A stretch of 64,000 nucleotides of DNA from Nannocystis punicea (GTDB lineage Bacteria; Myxococcota_A; Polyangia; Nannocystales; Nannocystaceae), in NCBI RefSeq assembly GCF_026965555.1, contig NZ_CP114040.1, positions 3,348,001-3,412,000 on the forward strand, written 5' to 3'. The position numbers and the translations under genes were made by a program. Each line of letters opens with the position of its first letter. The stretch's first letter is position 1. Positions 44,841 to 53,292 of the stretch are shown piece after piece. The notes beneath the pieces were generated by a model. That model was not told the origin of the DNA. It saw only the letters and a list, made by a program, of their open reading frames with translations, and ran no database searches.

Positions 44841-45821
44841 TCAGCGCTTGTAAGCGACGCGGCGGATGGCCGCCAGGGCGCGTTCGGGCGAGGGGAGGAT
44901 CAGGTTCTCGAGGTTCTCGGCGTACGGCATCGGCAGGTCCTCGTAGCAGACGCGGAGGACCGGGGCGTCGAGGTCGTCGAACGCGAGCTCCTGGATGCGG
45001 GCGACGATGTCGCAGCCGACCCCGCCCTGGGGCCAGCCGTGGTAGACGACGACGGCGCGGTTGGTCTTCTTGACCGAGGCGATGATCGCGGCCTCGTCCA
45101 TCGGCCGGATCGAGCGCAGGTCGATGACCTCGCACGAGAGGTCCTCGGCGGCCGCGAGCTCGGCGGCCTTGAGCGCGACGGGCACGCCCTGGCCCCACGT
45201 GATCACGGTGACCGCGTCGCCGGGGCGCTTGATGTCGGCCTGGCCGAACGGGATGAGGTACTCCTCCTCGGGCACCTCGCCCTTGACCGAGTACATCAGC
45301 TCGCTCTCGAGGAACAGCACCGGGTTCTCGTCGCGGATCGCCGTCTTGAGCAGGCCCTTGGCGTCGTACGGGGTGGCGATCGCGATCACCTTGAGCCCGG
45401 GGATGTGGGCGTAGAAGTGCTCGAAGGCCTGGCTGTGCGTCGAGCCGAGCATGTGCGCGGCCGCGTTGGGCCCGCGGAACACCATCGGCACGCCGAACTG
45501 GCCGTGCGTCATGTGGCGCAGCTTGGCCGCGTTGTTCAAGATCTGGTCGAACGCGACGGCCGAGAAGTTGAACGTCATGAACTCGACGATCGGCCGCAGG
45601 CCGCACATCGCGGCGCCGATGCCGATGCCGGCGAAGCCGGTCTCGGTGATCGGGGTGTCGATCACTCGCTTGGGCCCGAAGTGGTCGAGGAGGCCCTCGC
45701 TGCACTTGTAGGCGCCGTTGTAGTAGCCGACCTCTTCGCCCATGAGGAAGACGCGCTCGTCGCGCTCCATCTCCTCCTTCATCGCGTCGCGGATCGCCTG
45801 GCGGATCTGCAGAATCGGCAT
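44841..45821 (-). CDS. pdhB: Pyruvate dehydrogenase E1 component, beta subunit
   Basis: A 326-residue E1beta (MPILQIRQAIRDAMKEEMERDERVFLMGEEVG region at the N-terminus). Typical sequences are VIDTPITETGFAGIGIGAAM, GPNAAAHMLGSTHSQAFE, SELMYSVKGEVPEEEYLIPFG and the C-terminal EDLPMPYAENLENL. With E1alpha it carries out TPP-dependent decarboxylation of pyruvate. It begins 5 bp after the E1alpha stop. Length is standard. Confidence 0.97.
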   Translation of the reverse strand: MPILQIRQAIRDAMKEEMERDERVFLMGEEVGYYNGAYKCSEGLLDHFGPKRVIDTPITETGFAGIGIGAAMCGLRPIVEFMTFNFSAVAFDQILNNAAKLRHMTHGQFGVPMVFRGPNAAAHMLGSTHSQAFEHFYAHIPGLKVIAIATPYDAKGLLKTAIRDENPVLFLESELMYSVKGEVPEEEYLIPFGQADIKRPGDAVTVITWGQGVPVALKAAELAAAEDLSCEVIDLRSIRPMDEAAIIASVKKTNRAVVVYHGWPQGGVGCDIVARIQELAFDDLDAPVLRVCYEDLPMPYAENLENLILPSPERALAAIRRVAYKR

Positions 45822-45825
45822 GGTC

Positions 45826-46920
45826 TTACTCCACTCCCGCCGGCCGCGTCGTCGCGCTGTCGCCGTAGTAAGGGCCCTCGGCCATCACGTTCTCGAACCG
45901 GGCCTCCGGCGCGGGGGCCGGGGCCTTGTCGGCGAAGTCGTAGGCGGCGTCCATCTCGGCGACGATCGTCTCGTCGATCGCGTCGAGCTCCTGCTCGGGG
46001 ACCTGGTAGATCGTCTTCAGCGCCATCAGCGTCCGCTCGAGCGGGTCGTTGAGCCGCCAGCGCTCGACCTCCTCCTTCTGCCGGTACTTGGCCGGGTCGC
46101 TCATGCTGTGGCCGCGGAAGCGGTAGGTGATGAGCTCGAGGAGGGTGGGGCGGCCCTCCTTGCGCGCGCGCTCGACGGCCTCGCCGAGGCGGCGCCGGGT
46201 CTCCTGCACGCTGGTGACGTGGAAGCGGTCGCTGGCGAACCCGTAGCCGGCCGCGCGCGCGGTGATGTCCTCGACCGGCAGGGTGCGCTTGAGCGGGGTG
46301 CCCATCGAGTACTGGTTGTTCTCGACCACGAAGACGATCGGCAGCTTCATGATGCCGGCCATCGTCATGCCCTCGTGCACGGGGCCGATGCCGACGGCGC
46401 CGTCGCCCATGAAGCAGAGGGTGACGCGGCCGTCGCCGGTGTACTGCGAGGCGAAGGCGTGACCGGCGGCGACCGGGATGTGGTTGCCGACGATCGCGTA
46501 GCCGCCCCACAGGCCGCGCTCCTTGTCGAAGAAGTGCATCGAGCCGCCGACGCCGCCGACCAGGCCGGCGGCCTTGCCGAACAGCTCGGCGGCGCAGGCC
46601 TTGGGGTCGGAGCCGAGGGCGATGGCGAAACCGTGGGTGCGGTAGGTGGAGACGACGCGATCGCCGGGCTCCATCGCCTGCTGGGTGGCGATGGCGATCG
46701 CTTCCTGACCGATGTAGAGGTGGAGAAATCCGCTGATCTTGCCGCGCGTGTAGGCGCGGGCGGCCGCCTCCTCGAAGCGGCGGATCCGGAGCATCTCGCG
46801 GTAGTCTCGCAGGACATCTTCGCGGCTCTGGCCGTCGTAGTCGGCGCGGAGCTTGGCCTCGTACGCGGCGTCCACCGTGCTGTCCGAGGCGGCGTCTGGT
46901 GCGGCTTCTGATTGCGTCAT
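45826..46920 (-). CDS. pdhA: Pyruvate dehydrogenase E1 component, alpha subunit
   Basis: A 364-residue E1alpha. The TPP/Mg motif is intact: GDGAVGIGPVHEGMTMA followed by FVVENN. Also present are YRTHGFAIALG, GGVGGSMHFFDK and the phosphorylation-loop region YRFRGHSMSDPAKYR. An N-terminal Ala/Asp-rich extension of about 20 residues is outside the fold. The ATG at 46920 has GAAGGG upstream. First gene of the PDH operon; divergent from bioB. Confidence 0.97.
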   Translation of the reverse strand: MTQSEAAPDAASDSTVDAAYEAKLRADYDGQSREDVLRDYREMLRIRRFEEAAARAYTRGKISGFLHLYIGQEAIAIATQQAMEPGDRVVSTYRTHGFAIALGSDPKACAAELFGKAAGLVGGVGGSMHFFDKERGLWGGYAIVGNHIPVAAGHAFASQYTGDGRVTLCFMGDGAVGIGPVHEGMTMAGIMKLPIVFVVENNQYSMGTPLKRTLPVEDITARAAGYGFASDRFHVTSVQETRRRLGEAVERARKEGRPTLLELITYRFRGHSMSDPAKYRQKEEVERWRLNDPLERTLMALKTIYQVPEQELDAIDETIVAEMDAAYDFADKAPAPAPEARFENVMAEGPYYGDSATTRPAGVE

Positions 46921-47135
46921 TGGGGACCCTTCTCGCGGGCGCGGGGAGGGTACCACCGGCGACGGAGCGGTGAAAGCGCGAGATCCGTCGAGTTCGCCGC
47001 GCGGGGACGCGAAGGACGGTGCACGGCAAAGCTCACTCGCGGGCCGCGGGAGATGCGGCGGACGGGCGAGCGCGCACGACGGACGCGCACATGGCGTCGG
47101 TCCGCGGCGCGCTCGCTTGCGGTATACCTCGCGCC

Positions 47136-48233
47136 ATGACGAGCCTCGACGCGCGCCCTGAACTCCCTGCTCCGCACGCCATCGCCGAACGGATCCTCGG
47201 CGGCGAGTGGGACGCGCTCGACGGGGCGACCCTGGTCCGTTACCTGAGCGGCGAGGGCGAGCTCGGCGACCTGATGGCGGCGGCCGACCGCCTGCGCCGC
47301 GCTCGCTTCGGCGACGAGGTCCACCTGTGCTCGATCGTCAACGCCAAGATGGGCGGGTGCCCCGAGGACTGCGGCTTCTGTGCGCAGTCGAAGCACTTCA
47401 CCACCCACATCAAGGCCGACAAGTTCCTCGGCCACGCCGACATGGTCGCCGCCAGCCGCAAGGCCCAGGGCCAGGGCGCGACGGCGCTCGGGCTGGTGAC
47501 GGCCACGCGCGGCTACGAGGACGGCTCCAAGGGCCTGAAGCACATGATCGAGGGCATCCGCCAGGTGCGCGCCGCGGGTCACACCGAGGCCCACGCGTCG
47601 CTCGGGATCGTCAGCAAGGAGGCGCTCCGCGAGCTTCGCGACGCCGGCATGACCGAGTTCAACCACAACCTCGAGTCGGGCCGCAGCTACTACGAGAAGA
47701 TCGTCACCACCCACAGCTACGACGATCGCCTCGACACCATCCGCGCGGCCAAGGAGCTCGGCCTCCGCACCTGCGTCGGCGGGATCTTCGGCATGGGCGA
47801 GCAGCCCGAGCACCGCGCCGAGCTGGCCATGGAGCTGCGCGGGCTCGACGTCGACGAGGTGCCGATCAACTTCCTCGTCAGCATCGAGGGCACGAACCTC
47901 CAGCACGTCGACCCGCTGCCGCCGCGCGAGATGCTGCGCATCATCGCCTGCTTCCGCCTGGCCCTGCCGCGCCAGAACATCTTCATCGCCGCCGGCCGCC
48001 AGCACCTCGGCCAGCTGCAGCCGATGATCTTCGCCGCAGGCGCGTCCGGCATGATGATCGGCGACTTCCTCACCACGCCCAACCGCTCGACCCAGGACGA
48101 CCTCGACATGCTCGAGCAGCTCGGCCTCCGCGGCCGCGTGTGCGCCACCGGCGAGGCCCCGGCGCTGCGCCCGGAGATGGCCCCGCGCGTCGAACGGCGC
48201 GCCGGCGCGACCCACCTGCCCGTGCTCGCGTGA
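47136..48233 (+). CDS. bioB: Biotin synthase
   Basis: A 365-residue radical SAM enzyme that inserts sulfur into dethiobiotin. The [4Fe-4S]-SAM cysteines are in GGCPEDCGFCAQSKHF (CxxxCxxC). Further BioB segments are AHASLGIVSKEALREL, FNHNLESGRSYYEKIVTTHSYDDR region, VGGIFGMGEQ, PINFLVSIEGT and AGRQHLGQL. The Arg of the auxiliary [2Fe-2S] cluster is expected in the AGR. The N-terminus (ALDGATLVRYLSGEGELGDLMAAADRLR) is typical of the family. The ATG follows a TATACCT box by about 6 nt. Other bio genes are absent. Biotin supply relates to carboxylases rather than PDH, so adjacency may be fortuitous. Confidence 0.95.
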   Translation: MTSLDARPELPAPHAIAERILGGEWDALDGATLVRYLSGEGELGDLMAAADRLRRARFGDEVHLCSIVNAKMGGCPEDCGFCAQSKHFTTHIKADKFLGHADMVAASRKAQGQGATALGLVTATRGYEDGSKGLKHMIEGIRQVRAAGHTEAHASLGIVSKEALRELRDAGMTEFNHNLESGRSYYEKIVTTHSYDDRLDTIRAAKELGLRTCVGGIFGMGEQPEHRAELAMELRGLDVDEVPINFLVSIEGTNLQHVDPLPPREMLRIIACFRLALPRQNIFIAAGRQHLGQLQPMIFAAGASGMMIGDFLTTPNRSTQDDLDMLEQLGLRGRVCATGEAPALRPEMAPRVERRAGATHLPVLA

Positions 48234-48238
48234 GGCGC

Positions 48239-48258
48239 GGCTGTCCCTCGGGACAGCC
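48239..48258. repeat. 14-bp palindromic element, perfect hairpin
   Basis: GGCTGT (48239), spacer CCCTCGGG, ACAGCC (48253). The 9-bp arms pair perfectly around TC, 6 bp after the bioB stop; could act as a terminator stem but has no T tract. Confidence 0.9.
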
Positions 48259-48306
48259 AGAGCCCGCGAGCGCGCGCGGCGGACCCCTCGTGGCAGATGA
48301 AGGCGC

Positions 48307-48326
48307 TCCTGTCTCGAGGGACAGGT
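48307..48326. repeat. 14-bp palindromic element
   Basis: TCCTGT (48307), spacer CTCGAGGG, ACAGGT (48321). Confidence 0.85.
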
Positions 48327-48363
48327 GTCGCCCGTCGGTCGGGGCCGCGCGGGGCGAGTGTGA

Positions 48364-48383
48364 ACCTGTCGTGAGAGACAGGT
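48364..48383. repeat. 14-bp palindromic element
   Basis: ACCTGT (48364), spacer CGTGAGAG, ACAGGT (48378); 7-bp perfect arms. Confidence 0.85.
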
Positions 48384-48462
48384 GAGCTCGAGATCGTCGC
48401 GCCCGCTCACGACGGGCTCGCAGGACTCGTGGGACAGAGGACGACCGGGCGATCACGGGCGC

Positions 48463-48482
48463 GCCTGGCTGATGGGACAGGG
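48463..48482. repeat. 14-bp element
   Basis: GCCTGG (48463), spacer CTGATGGG, ACAGGG (48477). The first core and spacer are identical to 18946-18959. Confidence 0.65.
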
Positions 48483-48673
48483 CAGGCCCGGTGTGACGCG
48501 GGGTGTGACGCGGCGCGCGGGAGCGATCCCCGGGCGGGTCGGCGCGCGCCGGGGCCCGCGGACGGCGCGGCGAGGCGATCTGGACGTCGCGGTGCCGTGC
48601 GCGGCCCAAAGCCCGGTCGGCGATGAATTGGCGTCGCGGCGAGGTCTGGCCGCAGAATGGGGCGGCGACCGCC

Positions 48674-50170
48674 ATGAGCCCGACGATCTCCGCCCTCGCC
48701 TCGCTGATCCCGCTCGTGCTCGCCGCGCCGGGGGCGAGCGAGTCGGGCGCGCTGGCGTTGCCGCCATGGACACCGACGCCGGCGATCGAGGTCCGCGACG
48801 AGCCGGGTCAGGTCGAGGGCGCAGGTGTGAACGAGTCGCGCTCGGCGAGCGAGCCGGCGCCGTCGTCCGCGCCGGCGAAGCGGACGACGAAGGTCTCGGC
48901 CGACGTCCCGGCGTCGCAGCAGGCGCCGACCTCGTCGGCCCCGCCGGTTGTTCGTCCGGCGCCGGCGATCGGGCCGGATGACGAGGGCGTCGAGGCGGCG
49001 CTGCCGGGCACCGACGCGGCGGCGGTCAACAACCCGGCGCTGGCGGCCGGCGAGCACATGGACCCGCACCTGCCCGGCTTCAAGCCGTGGGAGGTGGGCG
49101 GCTTCATCGACGTCAACTACGCCTACAACAGCAACAACCCCGACAACCACGTGTACCGCGGCACCAGCGTGCAGCCGCGCACCGGCGAGTTCACGCTCAA
49201 CCACGCGGTCGCGTACATCCGCCGCGACGCCATCCCCGGCAAGTTCTCGCCGATCTTCGAGTTCGCGGCGCAGGCCGGTCCGGCCGCCGAGGCGCTGGTG
49301 GCCTACGAGCCGAACCCCGGCGGGGCCAACGGCAAGTTCGCCGGGCCGCAGGTGTGGAAGCACCTGTCGCGCGCCAACGTCGGCTTCCGCGGCCGCCACG
49401 GCACGGAGCTGGTGGTCGGCCTGCAGCTGAGTCCGGTCGGCATCGGCATCCACTGGAGCCCGTACAACTGGAACTACACGGTCACGTGGCAGCTCAACAG
49501 CGTGCCGTACTACCTGTCGGGGCTGAAGCTGGCGCAGACGATCCGCGACAAGCATCAGGTGCAGCTGTGGGTGGTCAACGGCTGGCAGCTGCTGGCCGAC
49601 AACAACAAGGCGCCGAGCGTGATGCTCGGCTACACGTTCACGCCGAGCGAGAGGTTCAGCTTCGCCGAGTACGTGTGGATCGGGCCCGAGCAGGCCGACA
49701 TGCGCCCGCGGGCGTGGCGGCTGTTCTCCGACACGCAGGCGGTCTACAACACCGAGCGCTTCGGCGTCGGCGCGCTGTTCGACGTCGGCGCCGACCCGCG
49801 CACCGATCTGCCGCGGACGCCGTGGCAGATGTGGATGAACGGGGCGGTGTTCACCCGCTGGCGCGTGCTCGGCAAGCAGCGCACGTGGGACATGGCGCTG
49901 CGCCCGGAGTTCTTCTGGGACCGCGACGGGCGGATGTTCGGCGTGCCGCAGACGCTGATCTCGGCGGCGTTCACCAACAACTTCCGCGTGTTCAACAACC
50001 TGCTGCTGCGCCTCGAGTACCGCTACGACCACTCGACCAGCGCGAACGGGTTCTTCTACCGCGGGCCGGCGATCATGGACGGCGGGCCCGGCCTCGCTCG
50101 TGATCAACATACCGTCTTCTTCGCGGTCGCCGGTGTGTTCGCGCACCGCTTCGGCGGCAAGCGAGGTTGA
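48674..50170 (+). CDS. Outer-membrane beta-barrel porin (BBP2/OmpL-like)
   Basis: A 498-residue exported protein: signal peptide (SALASLIPLVLAAPGAS), a disordered Ser/Pro/Ala region to about residue 125, then a barrel. The mature domain begins PWEVGGFIDVNYAYNSNNPDNH and consists of alternating strands with aromatic girdles (IHWSPYNWNYTVTWQLNS, SFAEYVWIGPEQ, LLLRLEYRYDHSTSANGFF), ending VFAHRFGGK-RG; the putative beta-barrel porin-2 family (PF07642) has this layout and a conserved FNxxxxRLEYRYD end. The ATG at 48674 is chosen because it starts the signal peptide. Transported solute unknown. Confidence 0.82.
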   Translation: MSPTISALASLIPLVLAAPGASESGALALPPWTPTPAIEVRDEPGQVEGAGVNESRSASEPAPSSAPAKRTTKVSADVPASQQAPTSSAPPVVRPAPAIGPDDEGVEAALPGTDAAAVNNPALAAGEHMDPHLPGFKPWEVGGFIDVNYAYNSNNPDNHVYRGTSVQPRTGEFTLNHAVAYIRRDAIPGKFSPIFEFAAQAGPAAEALVAYEPNPGGANGKFAGPQVWKHLSRANVGFRGRHGTELVVGLQLSPVGIGIHWSPYNWNYTVTWQLNSVPYYLSGLKLAQTIRDKHQVQLWVVNGWQLLADNNKAPSVMLGYTFTPSERFSFAEYVWIGPEQADMRPRAWRLFSDTQAVYNTERFGVGALFDVGADPRTDLPRTPWQMWMNGAVFTRWRVLGKQRTWDMALRPEFFWDRDGRMFGVPQTLISAAFTNNFRVFNNLLLRLEYRYDHSTSANGFFYRGPAIMDGGPGLARDQHTVFFAVAGVFAHRFGGKRG

Positions 50171-50251
50171 CGCCGGCGCGCCGGCGATCACCCGCTGTGA
50201 CGCTCGCGCCGGCGGGCCGCGCAACGGTTCGACCGCGCCGGGGAGGTCGAC

Positions 50252-50257
50252 TATCCT
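50252..50257 (+). promoter_or_regulatory. -10-like box of a probable leaderless transcript
   Basis: TATCCT ends 8 nt before the ATG at 50266; the same hexamer and spacing recur at 51686. Confidence 0.5.
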
Positions 50258-50265
50258 CAGCGCCG

Positions 50266-51423
50266 ATGGACGCCACTTCGCTCGTCGCCCCGGTCGATCC
50301 GTCCGCGCTCGCCCAGGTGCTGCGGCCCTTCGGCGAGGGCGAGGGCCTGCCGCGCGACGCGTACGTGTCGCAGGCGGTGCATCAGTGGGAGCTGCGCGCG
50401 TTCCTCGACGACGCGTGGGTGTGCGTCGGCCGGGCTCAGGCGTTCGATCAGGTCGGGGCGCAGCGGGCGATCCGCGCCGGGCGCGAGGGCGTGCTGCTGG
50501 TGCGCGACAAGGCCGGCGAGATCCGCGGCTTCTTCAACGTGTGCCGCCACCGCGCCCACGAGCTGGTCCAGGTCGGCGAGTGCGTGCGCGGCGGGCAGAT
50601 CCGCTGTCCGTATCACGGCTGGGTCTACGAGCTCGACGGGGCGCTGCGCGGCCAGCGGCGCGAGCTCGAGCCGCGCGGGCTGGTGCCGGTGCGCGTGGAG
50701 ATCTGGCGCGGCTTCGTGTTCGTCAACCTGTCGGGTTCGGCGGTCCCGCTGCGGCAATGGCTCGGCGACCTCGACGCGCTGACCGCCGCGCACGACCTCG
50801 ATTCGCTGCAGATCGCGGCGACCCACAGCTACGAGCTGGTGGCCAACTGGAAGCTCGTGGTCGAGAACTACCACGAGTGCTACCACTGCCCGCTGATCCA
50901 CCCGCAGCTGTGCCGCGTCAGCCCGCCCAACAGCGGCCAGAACTACAGCGGCGCGGGGGCCTGGATCGGCGGGCCGATGCAGCTCATGACCGACGTCGAG
51001 ACGATGTCGTTCGACGGCAAGAGCGGCGGGCAGCCGCTGCCGGGGCTGACGCCGGAGCAGCGACGCAGCGTGTTTTATTACGGGGTCGGCGCCAACCTGC
51101 TGGTCAGTCTCCACCCCGACTACGTGCTGACCCACCGGCTCGAGCCGCTCGCGCCCGACCGCACCCGCGTCGAGTGCCAGTGGCTGTTCCACCCCGACGC
51201 GATCGCGGCGCCCGGGTTCTCGCCCGCTTACGCGGTGGACTTTTGGGACATGACCAATAGGCAAGATTGGCGGGCGGTCGAGAGCGTGCAGCGCGGGGTG
51301 TCGTCCCGCGGCTTCCGCCCCGGCGTGTTCGCGCCGCGCGAGCAGGCGGTCTACGAGTTCGTGACCCGCGTGGCCCGCGGCTATCGCGACGGCGGCTGGG
51401 CCCAGTCGGGCGGGGCCGCGTAG
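50266..51423 (+). CDS. Rieske-type ring-hydroxylating oxygenase, alpha subunit
   Basis: A 385-residue aromatic/quaternary-amine oxygenase-type protein. Rieske cluster motifs are CRHRAHE and CPYHGWVY (C-x-H ... C-x-x-H); the mononuclear iron site lies in NYHECYHCPLIHP. Layout and length resemble carnitine/choline or phenylpropionate dioxygenase large subunits. No ferredoxin or reductase gene is adjacent, so electrons must come from elsewhere. A degenerate repeat at 51234-51267 runs through VDFWDMTNRQDW, a stretch rich in otherwise rare codons (ttt, aat, agg, caa, gat). Confidence 0.92.
   Translation: MDATSLVAPVDPSALAQVLRPFGEGEGLPRDAYVSQAVHQWELRAFLDDAWVCVGRAQAFDQVGAQRAIRAGREGVLLVRDKAGEIRGFFNVCRHRAHELVQVGECVRGGQIRCPYHGWVYELDGALRGQRRELEPRGLVPVRVEIWRGFVFVNLSGSAVPLRQWLGDLDALTAAHDLDSLQIAATHSYELVANWKLVVENYHECYHCPLIHPQLCRVSPPNSGQNYSGAGAWIGGPMQLMTDVETMSFDGKSGGQPLPGLTPEQRRSVFYYGVGANLLVSLHPDYVLTHRLEPLAPDRTRVECQWLFHPDAIAAPGFSPAYAVDFWDMTNRQDWRAVESVQRGVSSRGFRPGVFAPREQAVYEFVTRVARGYRDGGWAQSGGAA
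51234..51267. repeat. Degenerate 14-bp array inside the Rieske gene
   Basis: GGTGGA (51234), ACATGA (51248), CAAGAT (51262), spacers CTTTTGGG and CCAATAGG. Confidence 0.45.
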
Positions 51424-51443
51424 TCCTGTCCCGAAGGACAGCC
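51424..51443. repeat. 14-bp palindromic element
   Basis: TCCTGT (51424), spacer CCCGAAGG, ACAGCC (51438), starting 1 bp after the Rieske stop codon. Confidence 0.85.
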
Positions 51444-51577
51444 TTTCCCGGGCGAGGCTGTCTCCCGTGGCAATGAACTGCCCCGGCGCCGGGGCGTCCG
51501 CCGGCGAGCGCCGGTCGACGGTCGAGTGCGCGGGAGCGTGGGGCCGCGAGTCCGCGCGGCGTGGATCGATCATCGAA

Positions 51578-51597
51578 ACATGTCCCTCAGGACATGT
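51578..51597. repeat. 14-bp palindromic element, perfect hairpin
   Basis: ACATGT (51578), spacer CCCTCAGG, ACATGT (51592); 8-bp perfect arms with a CTCA loop. It is the closest copy to the consensus. Confidence 0.92.
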
Positions 51598-51685
51598 ATT
51601 GTGGCGAGCTCGGCCACGCTCGACCGAGCTCGAGTGTGTCCTCGTCGCCGGTGCAGATCGCCCCCCCGCGGCCCGCCGGGCCGGC

Positions 51686-51691
51686 TATCCT
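51686..51691 (+). promoter_or_regulatory. -10-like box of a probable leaderless transcript
   Basis: TATCCT ends 8 nt before the ATG at 51700. Confidence 0.5.
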
Positions 51692-51699
51692 GCCGCCAC

Positions 51700-53136
51700 A
51701 TGCGAGACCGCCTCCACACCGTGTTCACCGCGTCGATCGCGGCCGCCCTGGCCTCGACCGTCTCCGCCGCCGGCTGCGAGAAGACTTCGACCGTCCCGCC
51801 CGAGCCGGCGCCGACCGACAGCAGCGCGCCGGCCGAGCCGCCGGCCGAGCCGCCGGCCGAGCCGCCGCCGCCGGAGATCCCGTCGGGGCCGACGGTCGCC
51901 GACTTCGCGGGCGACACCTGCGATCCGGCCGCGCTGGTCGCCCGCTTCGGCGAGGCGAAGCTGGCCAAGCCCTACGATTACGTCGAGCTGCGGGTCTCGC
52001 AGCTGCAGCCGGACAAGGGCGAGCAGTGGAAGGTGGTGAAATCGGAGGCGGTGGCGTCGTTCGGCGCAGCCTGCAAGGATCCGAAGACCGCCAAGGCGTG
52101 CACCAAGGCGCTCGCCAAGGCGACGTCGCCGAACTCCCTGTTCCCCCCGGGGGCCGGGCGCATGCCGACGGCGACGTACCTGGTGGTCCAGTCCGGCGCC
52201 GAGGTGGCGACGATCACGACCCGCGCCGAGGCCGTGGCCTTCTTCGGCACCATCGACGCGCCCGTCGAGGCGCTGTTCCTCACCACGCTCGACGGCTATG
52301 TGCCGCTGTGCGACGCGAGCAAGGCGCGCGAGGTCGAGGGCGGCTACGAGCTGCTGGCCAAGAAGAACTTCAACGAGTGCATCAACCAATTCCACGGTCA
52401 CCTGGTGACGGTGAAGGGCGAGACGGTGACGTCGCAGGCCGAGGTCGATCTGACCACGCCGAACGAGGGCTGCGCGGTCGCCGGGCGCCGTCCCGAGGGC
52501 TTCCGCCCGGCGCCCCGGACCGCCGACAGCGCGCTCGTGGCCTACCTCGACGAGATGCACCACCTCGAGGCGGCCAGCGTGCCGGCGTTCGTGCGCCTGG
52601 CTCGCGAGCTGGCGCACCACGGGGCCCCGACGGCGCTGGTCGAGCGCGCCGAGGCAGCGGCGCGCGACGAGGTCCGCCACGCCGCCGGCTTCGCGGGCCT
52701 GCGCGCGCGCCTGGCCGCGACCGACGGCGCGTCGCCGGCGATCGAGGTGCCCGCGGAGGTGCGCTCGCTCGAGGCGCTCGCGCTCGAGAACGCGGTCGAG
52801 GGCTGCGTGCGCGAGACGTTCGGCGCGCTGGTCGCTCGCTATCAGGCGTCGGTGGCCGCGGACGAGCCGCTGCGCCGGCTGTTCGCCGCCATCGCCGAGG
52901 ACGAGCTGAACCACGCGGCGCTGGCGTGGGACGTCGCGACCTGGCTGAACGGTCAGCTCGACGAGGCCGCCCGCGCGCGCGTGCACGCGGCCGAGGCCGC
53001 CGAGCTGGCGCGCATGACGGTCGCCCTGGCGAGCACCGAGCCCGACCCCGAGGTCTCGCGCCTCTGCGGGGTGCCGAGCCCCGCGATCGCTACCGCGATG
53101 TTCGAGCGCTGCAAGGCGTCGCTGTGGGCGGCCTGA
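51700..53136 (+). CDS. Lipoprotein with C-terminal ferritin-like domain
   Basis: A 478-residue exported protein. Signal peptide with a Cys at C26 (SAAGC; lipobox imperfect), a Pro/Glu/Ala linker with PPAEPPAEPP repeats, a middle domain (about 65-265) with several Cys, and a C-terminal four-helix domain of ferritin-like type. That domain shows di-iron-like ligands: YLDEMHHLEAAS, RDEVRHAAG, ENAVEGCVRETFGAL and EDELNHAALAW, i.e. paired E/D-E-x-x-H motifs. A periplasmic or surface ferritin-like protein may act as an oxidase or store metal; this is inferred. A near TATCCT box supports the start. Confidence 0.82.
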   Translation: MRDRLHTVFTASIAAALASTVSAAGCEKTSTVPPEPAPTDSSAPAEPPAEPPAEPPPPEIPSGPTVADFAGDTCDPAALVARFGEAKLAKPYDYVELRVSQLQPDKGEQWKVVKSEAVASFGAACKDPKTAKACTKALAKATSPNSLFPPGAGRMPTATYLVVQSGAEVATITTRAEAVAFFGTIDAPVEALFLTTLDGYVPLCDASKAREVEGGYELLAKKNFNECINQFHGHLVTVKGETVTSQAEVDLTTPNEGCAVAGRRPEGFRPAPRTADSALVAYLDEMHHLEAASVPAFVRLARELAHHGAPTALVERAEAAARDEVRHAAGFAGLRARLAATDGASPAIEVPAEVRSLEALALENAVEGCVRETFGALVARYQASVAADEPLRRLFAAIAEDELNHAALAWDVATWLNGQLDEAARARVHAAEAAELARMTVALASTEPDPEVSRLCGVPSPAIATAMFERCKASLWAA

Positions 53137-53155
53137 TACGATTCATGTTTGTGTG

Positions 53156-53189
53156 AGGCGCCTGGCACGAGCGCTCGTGCCAGGCGCCT
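53156..53189. terminator. 34-bp perfect palindrome between convergent genes
   Basis: Positions 53156-53172 are the exact reverse complement of 53173-53189 (arm AGGCGCCTGGCACGAGC). It lies between convergent stop codons at 53136 and 53293. Bidirectional termination is the likely role; only a TT follows. Confidence 0.65.
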
Positions 53190-53292
53190 TGCGGACGCGC
53201 TCGGCTCGCCGAGCGCGCCGAGGCCGATGTCGAGGACGCGAGGCGTGACGCAGGCGTCGGCACGGGCCGAGGCTCGTCTCCCTCGCTGCAGG

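Larger units (their letters stand above)
48234..48673. other. 440-bp intergenic region with four repeat elements
   Basis: Elements at 48239, 48307, 48364 and 48463, all with C/G-form cores (ACCTGT/ACAGGT type) rather than ACATGT. No gene supported. Confidence 0.6.
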
